Source: Zygnema cylindricum (taxonomy: Eukaryota > Streptophyta > Zygnematophyceae > Zygnematales > Zygnemataceae). From it: a DNA stretch of 40,844 nucleotides. This document shows, one piece after another, positions 1 through 10,114 of this stretch; within the stretch, counting starts at the first letter, position 1, and each line of letters opens with the position of its first letter. Where the stretch lies: contig JBBHKE010000742.1 in assembly GCA_037447655.1 (NCBI GenBank), positions 1-40,844 of the forward strand, read 5' to 3'. Under the pieces are notes generated by a model. That model had not been told where the DNA came from and did not search any database. It saw nothing but the letters and a program-made list of their open reading frames with translations. Both the position numbers and the translations under genes were made by a program.

Positions 1-123
1 TATAACTTTTGAAATATAACTCCAAATCGCGTGATTCTTTCGCGAACGTCTACCAAATTTAATAATCTATAATCATAACTCCTAAATACCCTTTTATAAA
101 TTAGTTCGATCCGCTATTACTGT

Positions 124-1069
124 TACAGTTGTGTATCGGTAAAAAATTTATCGCGATAACACCGATACCGATAGTTATCGGTTATCGAACGGTCAGAGGT
201 ACTGATATATCAGTCCGAGACCAACAAATTCCATATCGGCGATAACTTTAAAAATATATAGTACGCATACTATAGTACATTATTATATACTGTATTATAC
301 TATTTACATAAAATAGCGTGACATGCCACGTATTCGAATCTGTTCCGTAACTATTAAACTGGAAATTTTTACAGAAAACGCAACACAAAAAACGCTGGCC
401 AGTTAACTGAAAACAAAATTTACAGCAACGTACGGCATTGTATCGACAAACTGATGAACATGGAACGGAAAAACGACGGCGTACACAAAGTACAATGGAC
501 GCAAAACAACATTCTGCGCGCCACCAAAATCGAACGGACGACTTGGAATGAGAAAACCGACGGCCAGCGTGAGCGCCGGCATCCCGGAATGGCTCTTTCG
601 GCGGCTTACGCCAAAAAGCCGACAAATTTACACGTGGCACGTCTTTTTTGGATCCCAAGGAAGAAAGGGACAAAGCCATGGCGTCGGATGTGAAAGGTAC
701 ATCGTTTTACTGTATCTGTACCAAAACCGTACACACCTCATGGCGGCTACTGTACCTTCTGTACTTGTACAACTGTACAATAACACTAATCTGATTGGTA
801 GACACCTCAATAGATAGGGGTTGTGAGTAGAGCGCGTCCGGGGAATAAGACGTACAATTCAGTGTACTGACGGTACATTTGTGTACGGTGCGTACAGATA
901 TCGCCGATAGTTATCGATATCGGTGTTATCGCCGATAAAACCGATAAATATCAGGTATTTATCGGCGATAATACCGATAGCGATATATCGTACCAATATA
1001 TCGATTATCGGGTACCCGAAAAAAGGTCCATATCGGTTACCGACAAATCCTTACCGATACACAACACTA
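124..1069. mobile_element. Non-autonomous hAT-like element (TAGTG terminus family), copy 1
   Basis: The right terminus read inward on the minus strand starts TAGTGTTGTGTATCGGTAA, and the left terminus starts TACAGTTGTGTATCGGTAA, so the ends form an inverted repeat. Subterminal DNA on both sides is full of ATCG/CGAT words (for example ATCGGTGTTATCGCCGATAA near 920). The TAGTG start fits the hAT consensus YAGNG. The copies at 10834-11662 and about 31795-32087 share the terminus. No convincing 8-bp target duplication is visible here, so the copy is probably old. The middle (about 450-850) is more GC-rich and carries short overlapping reading frames on both strands, none resembling a transposase. 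Confidence 0.6.
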
Positions 1070-2235
1070 TAGTTTTTGCATGATGGTTCAGTTTGGTTTC
1101 GTCACCGGCGACCTTGATATTTAGTGCGCTATATGTGTCTAGTTCGTTTTAGTGCTTGTCACTCTGTTTTGGCGCTTGAATGTTTTTTATTAGGCGCACG
1201 TCCGCATGTGGACTTCGGCGCCCTCGTCTGTTTTCAGTCAGTGGAGTAAGTGGTCATGAGTTGTCGATGTTAGGAAGGGTATATTAGCGAGTATTACCAT
1301 TAGTTTTGTATGCAGTTTGGGGAGATGCATCATGCAGTCTTTAGGAAGAGATGCATCATGTGTCGAGACACGTTAAGAAGTGAGAGAGGAAGAGGTTGTA
1401 TTGAAAAGCTTCGGCTTAATATATTGATATTTGGCCGACATGATGTTTGTGAGCTGTGAGTGTTTTATGTGTAAGAATGTTTATTCAAAGCTTCCGCTGT
1501 GTTAATGAGTTTTATGATCATCTATCGGAGCACTTGATCGATTTTAAACAGTTGGCGTGTGCATTTAAACTTGCATTCAAGTGTGAAAAAAATTTAATAA
1601 ATTGTTGAGCTTTCATAGTGAATGTTACACATCAAAAAATCAAGCTTTAACGCACACTTGGAACTGTTACCATTAACACGTTTTACAATATTTGGGCACA
1701 TTCCTTACCAACTTCTAAAAAAGTACGTACGATATACTCATCCATACGTGAAAGTGTGTAACAACACATTTGTCGTGAATGATTCGATAATAATCAACTG
1801 GTACAATTTTCTTTCACTTTTTCTTTCACTTCAAACAATGTCTCTTATTAAATGAGAAACTCATAGCATTTTTTGTTCCGTAACATACAGAATAACCCGA
1901 ACCGCAAGGTCTTTCTTTTTACAGTATTGAACCAGCAAAAAGAAAAACAGTCGAAGAATAATTCAAACAAATAAGGCAAGTCAACATAAGAAATTATTGT
2001 GTGGGAGCGTGAACATTTACCGCATTGTCACTCTAATTAATGGCTAAGTGTAATGTGAATATAAGTCATAAAATAAATGAAACTGTGAATTTAGAATAAA
2101 AATCCCGTCATACTATTAGTAAGTTCTTTTTCTCTTTTTAGAGGTTCTTTATCATTGACCACTGCCGGAAAGGACCCATTACTTTTTCATACAAGAGTGT
2201 TGCACCGCACAGAAAGACGAATACACTGCTTGAAA
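1070..2235. other. Intergenic DNA, no gene recognised
   Basis: No reading frame resembles a known protein and no intact transposon ends were found. A 13-bp word, GAGATGCATCATG, is repeated directly at 1322 and 1348. Confidence 0.5.
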
Positions 2236-2665
2236 GTTTTTTTTTCTCAATCACTCGTTGTTAACAGCACAACACATTTTTTTCTCAATCACTTATTGTT
2301 AGCAGCATAACACATTTTTTTTCTCAACCACTTGTTGTTATCAGCATAACTCGTTTTTTTCTCAATCACTTGTTGTTACCAACACAACACAGGAAGTATC
2401 AAATTGTTTTTTGTTTGAAATAGTATAACATATTTTTTTCTCAATCACTTGTTGTTAGCTGTTGTTACCAACACAACACAGGAAGTATCAAATTGTTTTT
2501 TGTTTGAAATAGTAAAACATATTTTTTTCTCAATCACTTGTTGTTAGCAACAGAACACATTTTTTTTCTCAATCACTTGTTGTTATTAGCACAACTCGTT
2601 TTTTTCTCAATCACTTGTTGTTACAAGTACAACACAAGAAGAATCAAGTTGTTTTTTGACTGAAG
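2236..2665. repeat. Minisatellite array with higher-order structure
   Basis: About eight degenerate copies of a roughly 38-bp unit are visible. Each holds a T-run, then CTCAATCACTTGTTGTTA, then an AGCACAACACA-like tail. Two longer units (about 2361-2437 and 2438-2527) also carry AGGAAGTATCAAATTG and are nearly identical, so a larger repeat of about 90 bp sits inside the array. No coding potential is seen. Confidence 0.85.
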
Positions 2666-2849
2666 GAGTATTTCAAACCTACAAACACATTTGTTATTAT
2701 ACTGAGTGAAACCTTTTCAAGTGAACCATTTTCTCTATTTAGATTGAACCAGCCACTTACGTTTGTCTAAACCTAAAAACCCAGAAGGTGTGCTAGTATG
2801 TTTTTGTGTTCCCTTCAAAAATGAAACACTCATATTGATGCCAACAATT

Positions 2850-3063
2850 ATATCTACTGACAACTTTTGTCCTTATTTCATGCATAGCAAGAGGACTACT
2901 AGGAAATCTAAGCAAAAAAGCTTCCTCCTACTCTCAACAACACTTTTGAACCTGGTGCATTTATATCTACTAACAAATTTTGTCCTTATTTACATACATG
3001 GGAGGGGACTATTAGGAGACCCAAGCAAAAAAACTTCCTCCTACTCTCGACCACACTTTTGAA
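2850..3063. repeat. 113-bp tandem duplication
   Basis: The segment beginning ATATCTACTGACAA at 2850 recurs as ATATCTACTAACAA at 2963. Both copies end with CTTCCTCCTACTCTC and CACTTTTGAA, at 2950 and 3063. The copies differ by scattered substitutions. The reading frames across them look incidental. Confidence 0.8.
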
Positions 3064-4571
3064 GCACTACTTTTGTACAATGTCTGCTTTGGTGTTTTCA
3101 AGAATTGCAAGAGTCATTTCGCTGTCGTTTCGCAACGTTACGTTTACAAAAATAGTCGTGTCTTTTTGTTACATCCATTGTCCCAAAGATCTTCCGGAGC
3201 GCCAATTGTTATCTCCCACACTGGAAGCTGGCATTCCGGATGCTTGTGAATTATGTACGTCCCACTGTCAAGAAGAATGTTATCTTCTACTGTTATAACA
3301 ATGAACAAAAGTATCTTCCACTGGCCCTTTACTACTTCGGAAGCATATCGCGTGCTTATATCAACGGTTTTTCCAAACCAATCTCCGTTTTATTTGAACG
3401 TCGTTTCTTTGGATCCATGCCTTGCTCAAGGATTAACTTTATGTTGGATTCCAAAGTTCCATGGAACACAACATCAAATGGTCCTTTCTCAGTGTTGTCA
3501 GGTTCTGAAACTGGAGCTCTTGTTGATTCTGAATAACAAAAAAACTTTTGAGATGTAAGTGAAGCCTGAACGTATACTATCAGATGAGGCAAAGTCAAAA
3601 TCAACGGGCACTAATCGCTAGCCTTCACCTGCTTGGGCTGATTCAATTTAAAATTAGCTTCTATTTTGTAGGCAGTGTACTTACTATTTAAGTGGCTCAA
3701 CAAATGAAGGCGATCCATCGAGTCAACAAACTGCTCATAGACGCGAGCTCCGGCCTTGAGGTGGGGATTCCTCCTTTTTCCTATTATTTTATGCCCTGCA
3801 AGCTTCTGTTTTGTTGCGGCTTCCACATATTGGTCTCCACACATAACCTCTAAGCAAGCATAAAGAAGCTACAATGCAATGTCCACCCTCCCCTTATCCC
3901 CTTCATCATCACAAGGCTAAAGCATGGAAGTAATTAGAATAAAAACAAGACAACAAGCACGACACTGGGGAACCTTGAGCATCAACGTTGAACTTGCTTA
4001 TTCATTGGTGAGATTCATTGTCTATGTCTCCAAACATAGATTGCAAAAAATACGAGTAAGTCCTACGGCCCATAACAAGAAATGAAGTAGCAAAACCTCC
4101 ATGAAACATAACTTCAGAAATAATATTGTTATGAATAAAAAAGCACAAATACAACAGTGGTATTGTAGCATGTACTAGAGTTAATTGCAATTACTATAAA
4201 AATGGATAGCTTCACCTCACTTCAACATGCCCTATTCCATGTCAAATTATAACTCTTCCATTTTGCAGTAAATTTTATCAAGAATATTGGCACACAGGTG
4301 TTCATACCTCTCGTCGGCCTTCTGAAGTATTTGATGCAAGGGACAGGAAAGCGATTGGCGTTCGCGGAAAATAAATGACAATCTCCCGCTTCCTTCCTGT
4401 TGTTATGTTTTCTTGCGTCATTTTTGCCAAGTTTATTCGATACATTTTCTTGTTGCGTGATCCACGGACAAAAACTTTGCAAGTAAAAAAATGTTGCCGA
4501 GACCCAACCGCTCTCAAGATGGCCTGTGATGTTGTCGCATCATAAGGTTGCAAATTTCCGGAATCGTCCCT

Positions 4572-4845
4572 CCATTGCACAGTTGGACCATGTCCAGTGC
4601 TACTTCCTGGGCTGGAAGAAGGCTGATTGCAGTTTCAGAAAAAAGATAAACAATAGAACTGATTAATGAAAAAATAAGCAAATTTTGACGTTTTTCCTGA
4701 GGATTATGCGCATGGACCAGGTCCACTATCATTTCCTGGGCTGAAAGAAGGCTGGAGAAAGGCTGATTGCGGGTTTCAAAAAAAACATAAAGAAGTTTAT
4801 TGACTAATATATGTATTAACGAAGAAGTTTTTCCTGATGATAATG
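4572..4845. repeat. 137-bp tandem duplication spanning an intron and exon start
   Basis: On the minus strand, CATTATCATCAGGAAAAAC (from 4845) and CATAATCCTCAGGAAAAAC (from 4708) start two copies. Each runs through a T-rich tract, CAATCAGCC and AGCCCAGGAA to GGWCMTGGTCCA. The downstream copy contains the acceptor and first codons of the second WWE exon; the upstream copy is an extra, mutated version of the same intron-exon border. Confidence 0.7.
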
Positions 4846-4934
4846 CACATGTTCCTTCGGATGGTAAAAAAGCTGCACATGTTCCTTCGGATGGTAAAAA
4901 AGCTGCACATGTTCCTTCGGATGGGAAAAAAGCA
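4845..4934. repeat. Three tandem 30-bp units
   Basis: GCACATGTTCCTTCGGATGG followed by TAAAAAAGCT repeats three times almost perfectly (4845, 4875, 4905). On the minus strand each unit has a T-run ending at a CAG, like a splice acceptor. The units lie in the presumed intron between the two WWE exons. Confidence 0.85.
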
Positions 4935-5589
4935 AGGCTGGTCTGTCATATCCTCACATAAGTTCTTAAAGGGAAGCCATAATCACAGGAATCACATTTT
5001 TGATTTCAATTTTGACATTGCATACTTGCAATTTCGTTTTCATTTTTTGAACAACTTCTGTGGAAATGATCATCATCCTTCGATAGACATATGTTTTGCT
5101 GGTCCAGGATAAATCATTCAAAAACATTAGAAACAAACAATGACGGTTTTCATCTGATGCATTTTCACTACATGTATTTCATGCACTTCATACATACAGA
5201 AAGTGCCATCACTTATCTTCATGTCCCATAAATGGAAATCATGCAAACCATCAATTAATAAAACTTACTAATGAGCGCCAAGTTTCTATTGCAGGTGATC
5301 CAGGTTCCTGTAACAAGAGAGTTTCCACAACTTTGATCTTCCTCATGTACCCGCTGCCCACATTCCTTTGTTGCAGAGGGTTAATTGTGGCCACATATCG
5401 AGCTCCTTCCGGGTGATCACGAGATGCAATTGTACCAAGATCTACAGAATTCAATCGGCATCTTATTCCATTTTTTATTGCAATCTCGTTTTGAGAGCTG
5501 TAGCGATGCCAGCTGTCATTTTCGCGCCACCAAACACCAGCCTGCGTTGGATCAGCACAAGCTTGTATTATGCACATGTTGTCAGATAG

Positions 5590-7033
5590 AGTAAAGACAC
5601 TACCGCATCAATGTTTCACCCTCGTTTTGAGGCGAAATTGTACAGTTGAACAGCTTTTTGGCTAATTTATATACGGTTTATGGTGAAATTGTACAATTCA
5701 CCCTGATCATCAGGGCAGATTTCTTCAGTGTAATTACCCTGAAAGATTTAATTCGTGAGACTAAAATGCATCACCATCAAATTGCTTCGTTGTTTTAAAA
5801 AAAAATGCTTTTGAAGGCAAAGATGGCCTATGTGCTGATGACACAAAAGGTGGTCTTGCCTGCAAAACTGGAAACGGGACAGCGGGAATTTGTATTAAAA
5901 TTGTATTAAATTTTAGTGTCGGACGAATATGTCTTTCCGCTCTCTACTCATTCATTCAATATCTCTTTCTGAATATTGTGAGCTTGCCAAATTACAATAC
6001 ATCTTCGGAAAATTCACGTGCTGTGAGCACATGCCAAAGAGATAGTCTCTTAACACTGTTTTATACTCAAGGCATCCTCAGAGTGAAAAAAGGGTGAGAC
6101 GCTAATGGCCTAAGTGCGATTTAGCCTTTTCTTTGTTTTTACCTTTGCTTCTCTTTTACTTTCCTTCACACGTGCGTCAACAACCCGCTCACAAATGTCG
6201 TGCAGGTAAGAAAAGTAAAAAGTGAACATGAAGAGCTGTTTTTGTCGGTAAGCACTAGAAGTCCATTGGCAACAAAAAAAACAAATTAAGCAACTGTTAA
6301 GAAACATCGGCTAACAGGTTATTTGGACGCAAAAACCATGCACTATGTTAGTATGCAGAAACTGAAGTTGCACTAAATGTCAAACCACGTGTAAAAAACA
6401 CATTTGAGTTAGTGATGAGATTTGTTTCAGCTGTCAGAATATAAAAACAGTCTTTGAACTGTTTCTTGTTTTAGTTTTATAGCGGTGAAATAGACGTTTT
6501 ACTTATTCGTGACTATCTGTTTCGTATCGGCGTTCGGAATAGAATAATATCATTTGATTATCTTTTTGTTTTTTAGGAGGTGAAACAAACTTGTTTGTAG
6601 CTTTGTATAATCCTAACTAATCCGGTCCGCAATACTTTGAAGCTTTGACCTATTTCTGTTTTCTACCTGTGCCGCCAATACAAACGTTGCACTTGTCTGT
6701 TATTTTATAAAACATACTTTAACCGTACTGCAAAATATCCGCAAATGTTAATTTAATAATTTAACATTGGACGTGTCATAATTTACAAGGCTGAATTTCT
6801 TTGAGCAAATTTTACATAATAATTTGTAGGCATGATGACACGTGTCATAATGCACATCATGCTGTGGCTTCCATTCTGACGTACGGCTTAATGCATGAAC
6901 GTCGGCTCGAACAGACGGCGACGATTGTTCAAAACGAGGATAGGCCGCTTATACATCCAGTCATTATTTTTTGGTCCCTCCCTCGCTTTTTGTCGTAGGG
7001 TAATAACTAATTAGGGTGAGCTTCCATCGGAAG
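5590..7033. other. Intergenic DNA with transposon scraps
   Basis: No gene is recognised. Around 5618-5750 there is a CACCCTCGTTTTGAGG block with GTACAATT words that resembles 7445-7520 (TTACCCTTGTTTTTAGGG), so both may be remnants of one repeat family. The rest is AT-rich and featureless to me. Confidence 0.4.
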
Positions 7034-7413
7034 AAAAGTGGGGTTGTTTACTGGAAGTCGTACGATTTCGTACAAATTCGTACCATTTTTGTTTTTTCGT
7101 CAGACGAAACATGATGAAGCATGTTTTCACTTTTCAGGATGGCTCGAATATTATAGGTGTTTGAAACGACCGTTGGATGTCTCACTATTTTAGATTCGCG
7201 AAGCAATCGCGCACATCGTCCAGTGTGAAGAAACTCTCCTCGCGAGGAGAGTTTCCTCACACTGGACGATGTGAGCGATTGCTTACATCCAACGGTCGAA
7301 TCTTACGCCTATATTATTGGAATCATCTTGTTAACATGTTTCATCTGACAAAAAAAAAAATTGGTACAAATTTCTACGAAATCGTACGGCTTCCAGTTTA
7401 CAACCCCACTTTT
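7034..7413. mobile_element. Fold-back element (long near-perfect hairpin)
   Basis: The left arm 7034-7242 and right arm 7243-7413 are reverse complements along most of their length. They begin AAAAGTGGGGTTGT, contain GGAAG(T/C)CGTACGATTTCGTA and meet at CTCTCCTCG/CGAGGAGAG. About 55 bp on each side of the centre are almost perfectly paired. The left arm has about 38 extra bases. No clear target duplication was found. Short frames on the two strands encode similar peptides only because the DNA is palindromic. Confidence 0.85.
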
Positions 7414-7713
7414 CCTCTAATGGAGTAGAGGCCTTACATCAAAGTTTTACCCTTGTTTTTAGGGCAAATCGTACAATTCGTACATATTTTCTGGGTAATG
7501 TTGCGTACTGATTACCCCTAGATCTGTGCGATTCAGCCTTAACATGCAGTCGCCAGGAAAACGAAAATGGAACGCAGAAAAATAAGTGTAAAGAAGTGGA
7601 ATCGTACTTAATTATGGTTTCGATGAAAAGGTTCGTTTTCCCGTAGGATATCGTTCACGTTCTTTCTCATTCGTCAAACATTGTTGGACAATGTCAGATC
7701 TAATTCGTGAAAC

Positions 7714-8335
7714 TACACCGCCAATCGTAATTAGAGTAAATTACTCTAATTCGGTCGCTCGAAATTTCGACTCTATCACATCAAATAGAGTAATCGATTC
7801 TAATTTCTTCATTATTCTAATTAAGGTGTGGTTTAATTAGCGTACAAATTTCTAATATAGGTTATTTTGAAATAGTGTGGATTACGGACGACGTCTGACC
7901 GTGCAAAATTGTACTTTTATAAGTAAAAAGGTACAAATAATGATTTAATAGAGTCGCCCTCGCACGTGAAATCGCACTAAACAAAAAAATCAATCACATC
8001 GAAAAAAAGCCGTTCGCATAACTCTCGTCCGTCGACAGCATCGTCATTAGTGTGAACATTAACTGACATTCAATGCGACAAATATTATTAGCATCATAGT
8101 GACGTCAATACTATACCGGACTGACACATTTTGTACGTCTACGTAATTTAGTGTTCATAATTATCGCGCATATAATTATCGCCGACATAACCCAATATAC
8201 AATAACTAAATAAATTAGAGTAAAATTCATAGTTGAAAAAGCTCTATCACATAAATTAGCGTCAATTACACGAATTGTTTTTTTTTGTTTTTTTACTCTA
8301 ATCTTTTCATTACTCTAATTACAATTGGCGGTGTA
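7714..8335. mobile_element. TA-family DNA transposon, 620-bp subfamily, copy 1
   Basis: The left end reads TACACCGCCAATCGTAATTA and the inverted right end TACACCGCCAATTGTAATTA, each including the TA target duplication. Next to the ends come AGAGTAAA and CTCTAATTCGGTCGCTC. The interior has CGGACGACGTCTGACCGTGC and AAGGTACAAATAATGATTTA, shared with the copies at 13167-13782 and 15669-17357. No transposase is encoded. Confidence 0.85.
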
Positions 8336-8907
8336 GTTAATTAAGCGAAGCCACCTAAAAATTGAGAAAAAAAATGAATTTCATTTGAAAATCGGAGAAA
8401 CAGTTTCATATACAATTTTAACTAATTGCTTTTGGCCCAAGAAAGAATTATGTTGCTATGTTTAAACTGGCTATCTTAGCTTTTTAGTATCTCTTTAGAT
8501 TATGTCACTCTGAAGCACAAAACCTTCCTCCGTCCAAAAAGATGTCCGATTATTGACATTTTTACTGTTGCACATTATTTAGAACCTTTTCTATGTTTCG
8601 CATTTGGGGAAACATCAAGAAATGGAGCGTTTCCTTGCGTTGTAAAAATTACTTCGCATGATTAAGCAAGATTAATCATTAATCAAGATTACTTCACTGC
8701 AACATACCCGGGTGTATATTTTTTAGTCCATTGCAATGGACATGTTCTTTTTATTCGTCACCGTTATTTCATCAGTGGAAGACAATAAATTTTCACATAG
8801 CCTTAAGTTTCATCCTGATTATTTTTCTTACAAGCTCAAACTGATACGTTGAATGTCCGTTTCAGGTGTCGTACAACGAGAAAGGTTTCAGCACCATGGA
8901 TTTATAG
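8336..8907. other. AT-rich intergenic DNA
   Basis: No gene, repeat end or RNA was recognised between the two flanking transposons. Confidence 0.4.
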
Positions 8908-9124
8908 TACACCGTGTATCGCTATTAGAGTAAATGTTTTTTTGGTCTCTTAAAACATTTTTCTCCGTACACACTTGTCCGATCGTTGATCTGACGGTTG
9001 CGACTGAAAGGTAAGATTCTCAGCTTCCGATTGGCGATCTCAACTTGAAAATCAGACAATTGTGTACAGAGAAAAGATGTTTTAAGTCACGATAAATTAT
9101 TAGCCCTAATAGCGATACACAATA
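8908..9124. mobile_element. TA-family MITE, about 215-bp subfamily, copy 1
   Basis: The left end is TACACCGTGTATCGCTATTA and the right end is the decayed complement GCGATACACAATA. Inside, TTAAAACATTTTTCTCCGTA near the left and GAGAAAAGATGTTTTAAG near the right make the element nearly palindromic. Related copies lie at 12974-13166 and 14524-14723. Confidence 0.75.
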
Positions 9125-9169
9125 CTCCTGCATGACTTACGAGCACAAGAGAAATTCCCATCCAACGAA

Positions 9170-9206
9170 AAAACATTAACACTAATAGCGTTTCACGGTG
9201 CAATTC
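9170..9206. repeat. Orphan right end of a TA-family element
   Basis: AACACTAATAGCGTTTCACG followed by GTGCAA matches the right terminus of the TA family. No matching left end is found nearby, so it is a fragment. Confidence 0.5.
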
Positions 9207-9453
9207 AAAAAGAAATAACTGGCAAAGCAAAGGGACTATGGCAACGACAAACTCTTAGGGGTTCACCATCGGATGGATGAATCAAACCACATACTCACAT
9301 AGGTCATAAAAGATGAGGAAGATATTCGTACACAACATGAGGGTTCAGTGTTCGTACCATAAGTCAACAAAGACAGATTTATCTACGACCAAAAATTGTC
9401 GTCAAGAGTATGACGAATGAAGGATGTACAGTCTAGTAACCCTGTATCGCTAT

Positions 9454-10015
9454 TGCATTGCGAATCGTTATTAGCATTATGAACTCTATATCGGCGCCCC
9501 CAAATTTTGAATCTAAAACCCGAAATAGAATTGATAATGCTAAATTTTCTTTACGTTAATTACGGTCTAGAGAATTAGCGTTCATAACTCTAATTTATGA
9601 TATTATTGAATAATGTGGTGTACGAACGTCTCAGTCCGTACAAAATGGTACTTAGTAGAAAAGTACAAAACATGGATTAAAATAATCGCGATCGCATGTA
9701 AAACTAAGAGACATGAAAATATTGTGCCTATTTTAGTGTAGAGATATGTGTGGCGTAATAATTATTCGGGCGAACACCCAAATTAGAGTTATGAAAAAAT
9801 TAGAGTCAAAGGACGCGACAGTGTACTATCTGTCAACTTTTGTACTTTCACCTATTTTACTGTGAAGATCTTGATGGCATATCTGTCGTACCAAAATTAG
9901 AATTAATGATCAACTAGTATCAAACATTAAAAAAAAGAGTCGTAATTATTGTTGATATCGCTAATTCTTTTTTAACACTAATAATTTATCAAACGCTTAA
10001 AACGATTCACGGTGT
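9454..10015. mobile_element. TA-family DNA transposon, about 560 bp, degenerate left end
   Basis: The right end is CGATTCACGGTGTA (TA at 10014-10015). The left end, GCATTGCGAATCGTTATTAG, is a mutated version of the usual terminus. The left subterminal part (CATTATGAACTCTATATCGG) matches the 200-bp MITE at 24063, while the interior (TGTACGAACGTCTCAGTCCG, AAAGTACAAAACATGG) resembles the 620-bp subfamily. A short CCTGTATCGCTATT piece just left of it looks like part of another end. Confidence 0.6.
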
Positions 10016-10114
10016 AGTATTTATGTTTTTTTTCGGCACTCAAAGCAGTAACAGATTGTTACCACAGTCCAGAATACTTTATCAAATTACCGATTACATG
10101 GGGAAATGGCTTTA

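Larger units (their letters stand above)
3144..5577 (-). pseudogene. WWE-WWE-PARP-like gene, apparently frameshifted
   Basis: Minus-strand exons with GT-AG edges can be chained in phase 0: 5577-5269, 4622-4308, 3847-3629 and 3565-3144. The first encodes a WWE-like domain (VWWRENDSWHRYS, then ARYVATINPLQQRN). The second encodes a clearer WWE domain (VQWRDDSG, YDATTSQAI, YRINLAKMTQENITTG). The third resembles the start of a PARP catalytic domain (KIIGKRRNPHL before a Y). The fourth has the FHGT motif, then GDWFGKTV, a Tyr in STRYAS and a QLPVWEI tail, in the order of the ADP-ribosyltransferase fold. Such proteins bind (ADP-ribose) chains through WWE and may transfer ADP-ribose. In the last exon the FHGT frame meets a stop at 3356 while the GDWFG part continues one frame away, so an indel near the A-run at 3388-3395 is likely. 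The first exon's start is uncertain because it may begin at a splice site. This could be a pseudogene or a live gene with a sequence error. Confidence 0.55.

Noticed and set aside
248-817. Reading frames of 60-143 codons on both strands
   Set aside because: They overlap each other inside a hAT-like element, have no recognisable motif and no splice or start context.
2236-2665. CRISPR-like repeat array
   Set aside because: Repeats are degenerate and contiguous, spacers are not unique, and the genome is eukaryotic.
7048-7428. Two overlapping reading frames on opposite strands with similar peptides (KLSSRGEF, HTGRC)
   Set aside because: They arise because a palindrome reads the same on both strands; it is a fold-back element, not a protein pair.
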